DNA from: Mucilaginibacter daejeonensis
GTDB lineage: Bacteria; Bacteroidota; Bacteroidia; Sphingobacteriales; Sphingobacteriaceae
DNA: 64,000 nt
Direction of reading: 5' to 3'
NCBI RefSeq assembly: GCF_020783335.1
Contig: NZ_CP086068.1
Coordinates: 1,240,001-1,304,000, forward strand
Part shown: positions 26,126 through 34,575 of the stretch, piece by piece
Numbering within the stretch: the first letter of the stretch is position 1
Layout of the letters: each line of letters begins with the position of its first letter
The notes under the pieces: generated by a model
Database searches by the model: none
What the model saw: the letters and a program-made list of their open reading frames with translations, nothing else
What the model was told of the DNA's origin: nothing
Translations under genes and position numbers: made by a program

Positions 26126-28240
26126 TCACCTGTTCAAATTTTGATAATATCGTTGCGCCAGGCCCATATCTGCTGTGGTGCTACCGGCCGCAGGCATGGT
26201 CTTGTTTTGTGGCAATGTGCGTTGTATGGCTTGTTCTACGGCCACCCGGTCAGCAGGCGAGGGTATGCCATTCCCTGAAATGATGCGGCGCAGGGCACTC
26301 AATGCCTTTAAATACATGCCCGGGCGTGCCGAAGCCTGAGCGGCTAACTGTGGCGCAGATTGTTGTAATATCTTTTTGTCAGCCGCGTTCAATGATGCAT
26401 ATCGCGCACGTTGCAACACTACAGTAGCCTTTGTAAGGGCAGCGTATCGGTCGGCCGCAGGCTTGATGTCCTGCTGGCTGGTCGGGTTGCCGATCTTATC
26501 CAATTCGCCGGTAAGGCGTTTTTCAGGTTTGATGGGTGGCGGGTTGTAGTTGGTCTTGGCCACATATGAGCGCGACTTTTGCTGCAGATCTTTCAATAAA
26601 CGGAGCGCCTTATATTCAAAAGGCAAGGCCTCCTGTGGTTTGTACAAACGCAACCGGAGTTCAGCCTTCCACATTTCGTTTAAGGTGGCCTTAAGCTGAG
26701 CTTTTACCGATGGCTCTAAGAACGTGGCATCCTCGGCATTGTCATGCTTATCAGTAAAGGCATCCATCACCATTTTGGCGTTGCCAAAGTTCTCGGCCTT
26801 ACCGATCTCTTCGTTGCCCTCGGTCTCGTGGCCGCTTTCGTCCTCTTCGCCCAGGAACTTACCATAACGCAGGCGCAAGAGCTTTTGATCAGTACCCAGT
26901 TCATTAGCCCGGTTCTTGAAGGCGGTGGCACTGATGGTATCTTTTTCTTTCAGCAGTTTCTCGGTATCTAAAATGATCTGGCGCTCGCTCCTGAAATATT
27001 CGGGCTTGATGTTGGCCGCAGCCACCAGGCCATCCATGCTTAGCAGTTGAGCAGTATCCTGTATGGAAACGATCAGCACATCAGTGCGGCTTTTTTGCTG
27101 ATGCGTATCCTGCGCCTGCACGTATAAGTAAAGTTCATCGCCAGGTTCCATACCCAGTTTAGGCAGGTCGATGGTGCGTTGCAGGTCATACTTCAGGCTA
27201 CGAGAGCCAAAGGATGTGCCGAAGCTGAACGTGGTATCCTTGAACTTGACCGATTCGCCGCTGCCCTTGGCCACCGTGGCAAAGATCTGTGCGTTCGTGA
27301 TGCCATGGTCGTCGGTTATGGTAGCGTTAACGTTCACACGCTGTGCTTCGCCGGCATCGATGTGAGTATACTGTTTTGGCGTTTTGACACGGATAACAGG
27401 TATAGCATCCTTGATCACCTGTACCTGGTACAGGTCAGATAATTTACCATCGATACTGACCTGGTAAAAGCCCGGCTTGGTGATCACCTTGCTGGTACTC
27501 CATTCAGTGCCTCGGCTGCCCTTCAGCGTGGTCTTTTCACCTTCATTAAATATAAGAGATACCTTATCCACAGGTACGTTCGTGCTGATCTTCCAGGTAA
27601 CGGTGGCGCCTTCCTCGGCGTCGATTGTAAAGCGGTCCTGTGTGCGAGCAGGTCTACCAATGTAGGCCGGCGGGGCGATGGTGAGCGATACGCCATCGAT
27701 CTGCGGCAGTATCTTTTCGGGAGGTGAACTGCTTTTAGAAGACACCGATCCTGCCTGTGTTGTATTTGCGATGCCATGTTTCCACCGCTGACCGAACATC
27801 AACAAAACAGCACCGATGAGGAGAGCCGCACCACAGACCCAAGCTGCCTTTTTCAAGCGTTGCGTAAAAACAGGTGGCTGTGCAGGGACCGATGTAAGTG
27901 CTGTCTCGATCTTTTGCAGCTGCAAGCGTTCCAGCAAATTGAGCTCATGCTCTGAGCGTAAGGTCAGTTGGCTGCTCTCTTCCAACTGCGGATACGAGAT
28001 ATTCAACGCGCGGCATACCGCATCCAGCGAAATACTCCACGGGCGACCGATCAGGGTAAACGCCCCGAACGCGATCACAAAGATGATCACAGCTGCCAGT
28101 AGCATAGTGACCGGCCAGATCAAATGGACAAGGCTACCCAGTATGATGGCACAACCCAGTGCCAGTAACGCATTGGCCAACATCTGCATGGCAATGTAAC
28201 GGTGCCTTAGCTGTTGTATCTTGATGTTTCCGTTGGTCAT
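26126..28240 (-). CDS. DUF4175-like membrane protein
   Basis: A 704-residue protein with two N-terminal membrane helices (residues 21-62) and a third around 132-150, then a long periplasmic part with beta domains (for example GEKTTLKGSRGTEWSTSKVI followed by TKPGFYQVSIDGKLSDLYQV) and a helical, charged C-terminal half (GNEEIGKAENFGNAKMVMDA and PQEALPFEYKALRLLKDLQQ). The layout matches the DUF4175 family, large inner-membrane proteins that travel with MoxR and DUF58 genes. Function is unknown. It is separated from the BatA-like gene upstream by a single base and from the next gene by 7 bases, so they are certainly one operon. Confidence 0.7.
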   Translation of the reverse strand: MTNGNIKIQQLRHRYIAMQMLANALLALGCAIILGSLVHLIWPVTMLLAAVIIFVIAFGAFTLIGRPWSISLDAVCRALNISYPQLEESSQLTLRSEHELNLLERLQLQKIETALTSVPAQPPVFTQRLKKAAWVCGAALLIGAVLLMFGQRWKHGIANTTQAGSVSSKSSSPPEKILPQIDGVSLTIAPPAYIGRPARTQDRFTIDAEEGATVTWKISTNVPVDKVSLIFNEGEKTTLKGSRGTEWSTSKVITKPGFYQVSIDGKLSDLYQVQVIKDAIPVIRVKTPKQYTHIDAGEAQRVNVNATITDDHGITNAQIFATVAKGSGESVKFKDTTFSFGTSFGSRSLKYDLQRTIDLPKLGMEPGDELYLYVQAQDTHQQKSRTDVLIVSIQDTAQLLSMDGLVAAANIKPEYFRSERQIILDTEKLLKEKDTISATAFKNRANELGTDQKLLRLRYGKFLGEEDESGHETEGNEEIGKAENFGNAKMVMDAFTDKHDNAEDATFLEPSVKAQLKATLNEMWKAELRLRLYKPQEALPFEYKALRLLKDLQQKSRSYVAKTNYNPPPIKPEKRLTGELDKIGNPTSQQDIKPAADRYAALTKATVVLQRARYASLNAADKKILQQSAPQLAAQASARPGMYLKALSALRRIISGNGIPSPADRVAVEQAIQRTLPQNKTMPAAGSTTADMGLAQRYYQNLNR

Positions 28241-28241
28241 A

Positions 28242-29777
28242 TCACGAGTTGCTAAGGTTAGAAGTCCGGTGCGATAGCCAGCGTTCGGCCACGATCAGCA
28301 GTACCAAGGCAAGCCAAAAGTATCGGCTCAGATCTTGGTGATGAATGGGCGTCTTCTCGGCGATCGCTTTCTTGCCAGCGATCATTTGAGGCATGTATTG
28401 AGCAGGAGAGAGGATGCGTTGGTCGTAGCGGTCATTGTTCGCGCCGGCTGGTTCTTTTATTAGGTCAAGTAACCATGCCGGGAACTGATCGCTCCAAACC
28501 AGGTCGTTCCATTTAGGATCAAAGTGTGTGTACAGATCGTACACTCGTGTCTTCCCTTGTTGGGCGGACGTCAATATCGGTTGGCCATTGCCGTTGGTCC
28601 ACAGTGCCTCCGCTTTATTGCTGGTAGAGCTGACCTGTTCGTAAAGCTTCACACGCTGTTCATCAGGCAACGCGGTACTTAATGGGCCTGCGTTACTGAT
28701 CCAACTATCATTTTTAACGGCTTTACCTGGTCGATAAGCGACGATATTCGAAGTCTTATTGATGACAGAAACACCCGCGTTCTTGTCAGATAACCAGAAA
28801 AGCCGATCAACATTGGCTGGTATGGCCGATGGTGAACTTACTGTACGCAAGGTGAATTTACGCTGTCCAAATTGAGCTGCCGCCTGCAGGGCCGCTTTCA
28901 AGTATCTAGCATCCAAAGCATATTTCGCATCGGCATAGATCACCATATCGTTCACCGTGGTGTCGATGGTGACAGGCGTTTGGCCGTTACCTTTCAAGCT
29001 GATCTGTGCCAGGCCGTTGGTAGTGCTGATATTAAATGATGAATTGCCTGCGTCATCAGGCTTGATGTTGCTGTAAATATAAGTGGTGCCAGATGGGGTA
29101 GCCGTGCCTTTTTGAACCCTTACATCGCCGCTCGGAGTGAACCACGCATCCTGAATAAACGAGGTGACGGAGTCGGCGGTGGTGTAGGTCCTCCATTTAA
29201 GGTCGAGTGCCAATTGGGGGCGGCTGCCTTTAAAGTATTTGGCTTTGTTGGTCGTGAATAGGTATACCGGCATATCAGCAGGTAAACGCTGGTCAAGCTC
29301 GCGCACCAGTGCCCAATGGTCTGGCGATGTTGATGCGGTATCGCGTTTCAATGAATCGGTAGGGTGAAGAAATATCTGTTTCAGGTCAGATCTCTTAAAG
29401 CCATCGTTAAAGTAATGGAACTCGTAGCCTGCTTTGGTAAGGGAGTCGATCTGGGGCTTGAAAAGGTCATGAACGGTCTTTAATTCTTGTTCGGCTATCA
29501 GTATCCAGCCTTTGGCTTTTTTTGATCGCTGGTATTCTTTCCATACGGGGAGGGCCAGCAGCGCGGCCACTAAAAGCAGGAGCAAGCAACGTAGGATGAA
29601 AAGCAGTATATCCAGCAGCTTAAAGCTGCGGCTGCTTTTGCGCGATGCCGCATCCACCAGCGAGATACTGCCCACCTTGAGTACCTTGCCCGGCCTGATA
29701 TTCCATAGGTGTATCAGTACCGGTATGATCAAAGCGGCAGCACCAAAAAGCCATATGGGGTTTAAAAAACTAAACAT
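28242..29777 (-). CDS. BatA-type N-terminal domain membrane protein
   Basis: A 511-residue protein beginning MFSFLNPIWLFGAAALIIPV, the classical BatA N-terminal domain (first membrane helix with the NP-W-L motif), then a second helix near residues 55-80 (LLFILRCLLLLLVAALLAL) and a C-terminal helix (YFWLALVLLIVAERW). The middle is periplasmic and would hold a von Willebrand-like or amidotransferase-like fold, but no MIDAS motif is clear. The ATG at 29777 is chosen over one at 29831, because the 18 extra residues come from a CCCTCCCCGGGAGGG-type repeat and would precede the membrane helix. Bat proteins in Bacteroides are linked to aerotolerance and stress survival. Confidence 0.8.
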   Translation of the reverse strand: MFSFLNPIWLFGAAALIIPVLIHLWNIRPGKVLKVGSISLVDAASRKSSRSFKLLDILLFILRCLLLLLVAALLALPVWKEYQRSKKAKGWILIAEQELKTVHDLFKPQIDSLTKAGYEFHYFNDGFKRSDLKQIFLHPTDSLKRDTASTSPDHWALVRELDQRLPADMPVYLFTTNKAKYFKGSRPQLALDLKWRTYTTADSVTSFIQDAWFTPSGDVRVQKGTATPSGTTYIYSNIKPDDAGNSSFNISTTNGLAQISLKGNGQTPVTIDTTVNDMVIYADAKYALDARYLKAALQAAAQFGQRKFTLRTVSSPSAIPANVDRLFWLSDKNAGVSVINKTSNIVAYRPGKAVKNDSWISNAGPLSTALPDEQRVKLYEQVSSTSNKAEALWTNGNGQPILTSAQQGKTRVYDLYTHFDPKWNDLVWSDQFPAWLLDLIKEPAGANNDRYDQRILSPAQYMPQMIAGKKAIAEKTPIHHQDLSRYFWLALVLLIVAERWLSHRTSNLSNS

Positions 29778-29780
29778 AAT

Positions 29781-29896
29781 GCCCCACCCAAACCCTCCCC
29801 GGGAGGGAGGGCTTTTGATACACATGGTCAATATTGAAATTCGCGATCATTCTCATTTCATAAACTCCCTCCCTACCGGGGAGGGTCGGGGTTGGA
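29781..29896. repeat. Inverted repeat element, CCCTCCCCGGGAGGG family
   Basis: Left arm (29781-29816) and right arm (29865-29895) carry CCCTCCCCGGGAGGG and CCGGGGAGGG cores in inverted orientation around an AT-rich centre. The element fills the gap between the DUF58 stop and the BatA-type start, ending 4 bases from the latter. Confidence 0.8.
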
Positions 29897-29898
29897 CT

Positions 29899-30765
29899 TT
29901 ACTTGCTCCTTTGTACTAAAAACGCCCGCAACGCCTCATCCAAGGGTTGGGCGGTACTGATCATGCGGTGAACGATGTGTTTGCCCAGCAGTTGCATCCT
30001 GATATTTTCCTGGTGTGCGTGCAGCACTTCTTTGTAACGTTGTTTGGTTTGTGCACCTAATTGTATCACTTCGCCGGTCTCCAGGTCCTCTAAGGCCGAA
30101 TAACCTTTAAAGTCGAGATCCAGTTCGTTCTGTGCCATCAGTTGAAATACGATGATCTCGTGCCTTAACGCGGCCAGCTGATCAAGCAGTTGCATGATCT
30201 CGCCGTTGGGCTGATACATATCGGTGATGAACACCAATAGTTCCTTACGCCCTGAGCCGCTGAACAATTCTTTGTAATGCGTAGGCTGGGTGAACCTACC
30301 CGCCGGATCGATGTTGGCCAGTTGATGGTAAAAGCGCTGTAAATGTTGCGGGTCCGGACGTGAGGCGAGCGAGAATAGTCCGCTATCCTTTAGCACATAT
30401 AAGCCTACCGCATCGCCTTGTAAGTTGGCCAGGTAGCCCAACGAAGCGGCCAAAAAGCGCGCGTAGTCGATCTTGCTCAGCGTGCCGTCATGATGGTTCA
30501 TGGAGTTGCTGGCATCGATCACGAACCTAACCGATATGCTGGTCTCGATCTCGCTTTCGCGGATATAGTATCTGTCGCTTCGGGCATACATGCGCCAATC
30601 AAGCCAGCGCAGGTCATCGCCCGGCTGGTAACTCCGGTACTGGCTGAACTCCAATCCCGGTCCCTTAACAGTGCTTTTGTTAAAGCCGTTCATAAATCCA
30701 TCTATAACCGTTTTAGCCAGTAACGGCAGGTTCTTGATGGTCATGAGTACTTTAGGGTCGAGCAT
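29899..30765 (-). CDS. DUF58 domain protein
   Basis: A 288-residue protein. The DUF58 core is clear in YQPGDDLRWLDWRMYARSDR followed by YYIRESEIE, and residues about 85-200 form a von Willebrand A-like fold with the MIDAS-type DASNSMN (VRFVIDASNSMNHHDGTLSK) and a later FITDMYQPNGE. DUF58 proteins are the usual partners of MoxR AAA+ ATPases and are thought to be the metal-binding targets or adaptors of their chaperone action. It follows moxR with a 131-base gap filled by a repeat, and it precedes the BatA-type gene. Confidence 0.9.
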   Translation of the reverse strand: MLDPKVLMTIKNLPLLAKTVIDGFMNGFNKSTVKGPGLEFSQYRSYQPGDDLRWLDWRMYARSDRYYIRESEIETSISVRFVIDASNSMNHHDGTLSKIDYARFLAASLGYLANLQGDAVGLYVLKDSGLFSLASRPDPQHLQRFYHQLANIDPAGRFTQPTHYKELFSGSGRKELLVFITDMYQPNGEIMQLLDQLAALRHEIIVFQLMAQNELDLDFKGYSALEDLETGEVIQLGAQTKQRYKEVLHAHQENIRMQLLGKHIVHRMISTAQPLDEALRAFLVQRSK

Positions 30766-30770
30766 ATCTT

Positions 30771-30896
30771 TGGGTTGCGGGGGTTTCGAATTACGGGTTT
30801 TGAGTTGCGGGTGGTGGGTTTGAGTTTGGGGGCTTTTGTCGTCAAGTCAGTCGCCTGGCAATATCACGCAACCCGCAACACAGAACCCGCAACCAA
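30771..30896. repeat. Inverted repeat element, ACCCGCAAC family
   Basis: Left arm GGGTTTTGAGTTGCGGGT (about 30795-30812) pairs with right arm ACCCGCAACACAGAACCC (about 30871-30888) with two mismatches. The element fills the gap between the MoxR stop and the DUF58 start. A related ACCCGCAAC run occurs inside ispG at 35585-35615. Confidence 0.75.
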
Positions 30897-31889
30897 CTAA
30901 ACCTTCGGTCTTTCTATCAACTTGATCAGTTCGGCGGTGGCTTTGTCGGAGGTGATGCCTTCTGCCTCAGCCTTAAAATTCATTAATACGCGGTGACGCA
31001 GTACCGGGGTGGCCATGGCGTGTATATCCTCCATGATCACAGCAAAGCGGCCCTTCAGTAACGCGCGTGCCTTCGCGGTAAGGATCAGTGCTTGCCCGGC
31101 CCTTGGACCAGCACCCCAGCGTACCCATTCCTTTACATAGCTCAGCGTGGTAGTATCAGGGCGGGTGGCGCGGATCAGTTGGCTTACGTAACGTACGAGG
31201 TCTTCGCTTATGCTTACCTGCCTTACCAAGGCTTGTGCCTGTTGTATCTCTTCGGCGCTGATCACCGGGTTAACGGTGGCCTTGGCGGTACCCGTGGTGC
31301 GGTTCAGTATCGCAAATTCTTCCTGTTCGGTCGGGTACCCGATCTGCACCAGTAATAAAAAGCGGTCAAGCTGTGCCTCGGGCAGGGGGTAGGTTCCCGC
31401 CTGTTCGATCGGGTTCTGGGTGGCCAGGATAAAGAACGGCCTGTCCAACGGGTAGGTCTGCCCGCCGTAGGTCACCTCAAACTCCTGCATGGCCTCTAAC
31501 AGCGCCGACTGCGTTTTAGGTGGCGTACGGTTGATCTCATCTGCCAGGATGATATTGGCAAATAAAGGTCCTTTATTGAACTTGAAGAAACGCTTGCCGG
31601 TAACATGGTCCTCCTCCAGTATCTCGGTGCCAACAATGTCGGTAGGCATCAGGTCGGGGGTGAACTGTATACGCCTGAACGACAGGTGCAGCGCTTGCGA
31701 CATGGTTTTGACCAGGAGCGTTTTGGCAAGGCCCGGAACGCCTTCCAGCAGGCAATGGCCACCAGCCAAAAAAGCTACCAGTAGTTCGTCAAGAATATGT
31801 TCCTGCCCTACGATCACCTTTTGTATCTCGGTTTTGAGCTGCGGAAGCTTGCTCAGTATCGATCTAACGTGGGTCTCTGTTAATTCCAA
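30897..31889 (-). CDS. MoxR family AAA+ ATPase
   Basis: A 330-residue AAA+ ATPase. The Walker A is GVPGLAKT (residues 50-57), Walker B is LADEIN (Asp117, Glu118) followed by RTPPKTQSALLEAMQE, and sensor 1 is FILATQNPIEQAGTYPLPEA, all as in MoxR. The lid domain follows from about residue 230. MoxR proteins act as chaperones that insert metal cofactors or remodel partner proteins, commonly with DUF58 and Bat proteins encoded next to them. It is the first gene of the seven-gene operon and is divergent from a DUF4159 gene 235 bases away. Confidence 0.93.
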   Translation of the reverse strand: MELTETHVRSILSKLPQLKTEIQKVIVGQEHILDELLVAFLAGGHCLLEGVPGLAKTLLVKTMSQALHLSFRRIQFTPDLMPTDIVGTEILEEDHVTGKRFFKFNKGPLFANIILADEINRTPPKTQSALLEAMQEFEVTYGGQTYPLDRPFFILATQNPIEQAGTYPLPEAQLDRFLLLVQIGYPTEQEEFAILNRTTGTAKATVNPVISAEEIQQAQALVRQVSISEDLVRYVSQLIRATRPDTTTLSYVKEWVRWGAGPRAGQALILTAKARALLKGRFAVIMEDIHAMATPVLRHRVLMNFKAEAEGITSDKATAELIKLIERPKV

Positions 31890-32123
31890 TGGTTAAAATT
31901 TGATCAGGTGTGCGTTATTCTATAAATATGCCCGTCCAGAATATGTGTTTTGGTTAAAAACGTTAAAAATGTTCCGTCGGGCATCCCAATATAGGGGCAT
32001 TTGGCGTTAAAAAGTGTGGTTGATCGCAAAATATTGGATCAGGTATTCAAAAAATTACAAAACTGATAAGCGCTGCATCTATTAACCCATGTAATTTATA
32101 CTACTTTTAGTTTTTCATTCATT

Positions 32124-32750
32124 ATGTCATTCAGTTCAAAGTTCACGTTCACACGCTTCAGCTACCATTCAGGCGATTGGGATACCGATCAGCGTATGCC
32201 GTCGAACATCCTGAACTCATTGATGGAGTACACCACCATCCCTATCGATACCAAAGAAAAGGTAGTGGCCCTGAGCGGGCCCGATGTATTTAATTCACCT
32301 TTCTCGTACCTGAGCGGCCATAAACTGGTGCAGTTTGATGCACAGGAGCGCAACAACTTTAAAAAGTATGTGCAAAACGGCGGTTTCGTTTTTGTGGATG
32401 ATTGTAACCATGATATCGACGGGCTTTTTGCCAAGAGCTTTGAAACGCAGATGTCGCAATTGTTCGGTCCGCAGGCTTTGAAAAAGATCCCCAACGACCA
32501 TGAGTTGTACCGCTCATTCTTCACGTTCGAGAAGGGACCGCCCAACACGTCTTTTGAGTTGAACGGCTGGGGTGATGACCTTGTGCATGATTACCTGAAG
32601 GCGATCACCATCAATGGGCGCATCGCAGTGTTATACAGCAATAAGGATTACGGCTGTGAGTGGGATTACGATTTCAGGAACAAGCGTTTTTTGGCAGAAG
32701 ATAATACCAAGTTCGGTATCAATATCATCATGTATGCTATGGGCTCCTGA
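32124..32750 (+). CDS. DUF4159 family protein
   Basis: A 208-residue soluble protein of the DUF4159 family, recognisable from FTFTRFSYHSGDWDTDQRMP, the central LVQFDAQERNNFKKYVQNGG and FVFVDDCNHDIDGLFAKSFE and the C-terminal GCEWDYDFRNKRFLAEDNTK. The fold looks like a class I glutamine amidotransferase relative, but a nucleophilic cysteine is not obvious at the elbow position. DUF4159 genes are regularly encoded with MoxR/DUF58/TldD genes in Bacteroidetes, and here it is transcribed divergently from that operon. No signal peptide is seen. Its function is unknown. Confidence 0.8.
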   Translation: MSFSSKFTFTRFSYHSGDWDTDQRMPSNILNSLMEYTTIPIDTKEKVVALSGPDVFNSPFSYLSGHKLVQFDAQERNNFKKYVQNGGFVFVDDCNHDIDGLFAKSFETQMSQLFGPQALKKIPNDHELYRSFFTFEKGPPNTSFELNGWGDDLVHDYLKAITINGRIAVLYSNKDYGCEWDYDFRNKRFLAEDNTKFGINIIMYAMGS

Positions 32751-32763
32751 GCTCAAATAGCTG

Positions 32764-32793
32764 TTTTGTATGGTTTAAAAACCACTATCTTTG
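32764..32793 (+). promoter_or_regulatory. Promoter of the RDD gene
   Basis: A TTTTG (32764-32768) and TATCTTTG (32786-32793) separated by 17 bases match the Bacteroidetes -33/-7 pattern. The -7 box ends 27 bases before the ATG at 32821 and overlaps an in-frame TTG at 32791, which is therefore not the start. Confidence 0.65.
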
Positions 32794-32820
32794 CCATGCT
32801 GTCCCCGCAGTTATATATTC

Positions 32821-33444
32821 ATGAACGACGAATTTTACGTTAAGGTCGACGACGAGGAAAAAGGTCCATACACCTTTGATCAACTGACCGATGGTAGGCT
32901 GGAGCCTGACGACGAGGTACGCACCCCTTTTAGCGACTGGCAAAAGGCAAGTGAGATACCCGACTTTTTAGAATATTTCAAATACGAAGGTTACTATTTT
33001 CCTACTGAAGAAACATTGGCCGGGTTTGGCATTCGCCTGGCAGCATACGTGATCGATTATGTGATCCTTGTGTTCTTGCTGGTGATCGGTTTGGCCACAT
33101 ATGTCAGTGTTACCGCGCCGGGATCTGATGTCAATGAGTTCATCCTCAAAAACGAAGAGCTGATCCGCACCATCGTAGCGCCGGTTTCGCTCATCGCTTA
33201 CTTTGTGATCACCGCCATGCTTCCAATGAGCGCCAGCATCGGTCAGTATGCCTGCAAGCTGATCATCGTGAATGCCGAAGGGCAAAAGATCGGTCCGGGG
33301 CAAGCATTCCTGCGCGGGGTGTTCAAGTTCTTGTCAGGCGCGTTCCTGGGTGTTGGCTTCTTGGGCGTGATCTTTAGCAAGTATAAACAAGGCTTTCATG
33401 ATGTGATGTCGCGCACTTATGTGGTGCGTAAAGACGTTTACTAG
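32821..33444 (+). CDS. GYF_2-like plus RDD membrane protein
   Basis: A 207-residue protein. Residues 1-48 (FYVKVDDEEKGPYTFDQL, then DEVRTPFSDWQKASEIP) form a GYF_2/DUF4339-like domain, a small peptide-binding module. Residues about 65-200 are the RDD domain with three membrane helices. Its hallmark arginine and aspartates are seen in GFGIRLAAYVIDYVILVFLL and the later GQYACKLIIVN. The pairing is common in Bacteroidetes. RDD proteins have been implicated in transport or antiporter activity, but no substrate can be given here. The ATG at 32821 is chosen over an in-frame TTG at 32791 inside the promoter. Confidence 0.88.
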   Translation: MNDEFYVKVDDEEKGPYTFDQLTDGRLEPDDEVRTPFSDWQKASEIPDFLEYFKYEGYYFPTEETLAGFGIRLAAYVIDYVILVFLLVIGLATYVSVTAPGSDVNEFILKNEELIRTIVAPVSLIAYFVITAMLPMSASIGQYACKLIIVNAEGQKIGPGQAFLRGVFKFLSGAFLGVGFLGVIFSKYKQGFHDVMSRTYVVRKDVY

Positions 33445-33470
33445 CATTATAATATTCAATATCCTGTGTA

Positions 33471-34025
33471 ATGAAGATCCTGATCATGGGCGCTTCAAGT
33501 GCCGGTTCCACTACTTTAGGCAAAGCGCTATCGGCGCGTACAGGTTATCCATATTTTGATTCTGACGACTACTTTTGGCTGAGGTCGGCCGTTCCGTACA
33601 CGTTAAGGCGCGACCGCGAGGAACGCGTGCAAATGCTCATTGATGACGTGAAAGCTACCCCTTGCCATATCGTTGGCGGGTCATTGGTGGGCTGGGGCGA
33701 TCAGTGGACGGATCATTTTGACCTGGTGGTGTTCTTGCACCTTCCGCCTGAGGTGCGCATGCAGCGCTTAAAGGACCGTGAATACGAACGTTATGGCGAT
33801 CTGATCTACACGGATCCCGAACGGATCAGGTTATATAACGAATTTGTGGCCTGGGCCGAATCATATGATACCGTGGCTCACACTGGCCGCTCCATTAAAG
33901 TGCATGAGGAATGGCTCAGCCGGGTGACCTGCCCGGTACTCCGGATCAACGGCGATACCACTGTGCAGGAAAGGGTGGACAGGGTATTGGAAAAGATCAG
34001 CGACATGGGTACTTTATACGCATGA
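33471..34025 (+). CDS. P-loop NTPase of adenylate/shikimate kinase type, lysine-less P-loop
   Basis: A 184-residue protein with a Rossmann-like kinase fold. The P-loop reads GASSAGSTT (residues 7-15), where the invariant lysine of GxxxxGKS/T is replaced by Ser13. The next strand has YPYFDSDDYFWL in the acceptor-binding position, then a lid-like FLHLPPEVRMQRLKDREYER and a C-terminal adenine-binding region. Similar sequences with GST or GTT in place of GKT exist in Firmicutes and Bacteroidetes and are often named adenylate or shikimate kinases, but activity is unproven. Its stop overlaps the start of the next gene (ATGA). Confidence 0.7.
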   Translation: MKILIMGASSAGSTTLGKALSARTGYPYFDSDDYFWLRSAVPYTLRRDREERVQMLIDDVKATPCHIVGGSLVGWGDQWTDHFDLVVFLHLPPEVRMQRLKDREYERYGDLIYTDPERIRLYNEFVAWAESYDTVAHTGRSIKVHEEWLSRVTCPVLRINGDTTVQERVDRVLEKISDMGTLYA

Positions 34026-34483
34026 TCGATCACCCGGCTAAACCTATTCGGTTCGCGCTCAACTTTTGCCTTCTTATCTTATGTTTATGGATGAGTGCCT
34101 GCCAGCGGCACGACATCAAGCTTGAAGTGGTACACCATACATCCGACCAACTGGAATGTGACCGCGTTTTTGCTGAAAGCCGTAAAGCAATTATCGAGCT
34201 TAATGAAATCCTGATCCAAACGGGTGCATTAGATAGCAATGATCATATGGTAAGGGCCTGCATTATTCATGTGGGTGGCAAGGAGGTGGTATTGAAGTTG
34301 GAGAGGTCGGCCAAGCAGGATACTGACAAGATAGAGGAATTCGCAGGCGAGGGGTACGCATTAAAACTCACTTACCATCCACAACAAGCAGGCACTGACA
34401 CCGTGTACCTGGGCAAAGCACACATCAGCTACGGCGCCGAGGTTACCGATATGGCGGTGGAAGGCGTCCGTAACCGGCTTTGA
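34022..34483 (+). CDS. Small lipoprotein
   Basis: A 153-residue protein starting at the ATG at 34022, four bases inside the kinase stop. The lipoprotein signal is FALNFCLLILCLWMSAC, then QRHD. The mature part is strand-rich (KLEVVHHTSDQLECDRVF, GGKEVVLKLERSAKQDTDK, ALKLTYHPQQAGTDTVYLG). No family is recognised. The overlap makes it translationally coupled to the kinase-like gene, and the unit ends before ispG's own promoter. Confidence 0.65.
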   Translation: MIDHPAKPIRFALNFCLLILCLWMSACQRHDIKLEVVHHTSDQLECDRVFAESRKAIIELNEILIQTGALDSNDHMVRACIIHVGGKEVVLKLERSAKQDTDKIEEFAGEGYALKLTYHPQQAGTDTVYLGKAHISYGAEVTDMAVEGVRNRL

Positions 34484-34545
34484 TGAGCGTTGCCAGCTTA
34501 CCTTTTATTAACGTTACGCTAAAACAAGGATAAGCCAATAATGCT

Positions 34546-34553
34546 TAACTTTG
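34546..34553 (+). promoter_or_regulatory. Candidate -7 box for ispG
   Basis: TAACTTTG matches TAnnTTTG and ends 22 bases before the ispG ATG. A good -33 TTTG is not seen. Confidence 0.45.
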
Positions 34554-34575
34554 CAGTTCAATATTCTGGTGCATC

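Noticed and set aside
28242..29831. Longer start of the BatA-type gene at 29831
   Set aside because: The extra 18 residues come from the repeat at 29781-29896, and the membrane helix begins at the ATG at 29777.
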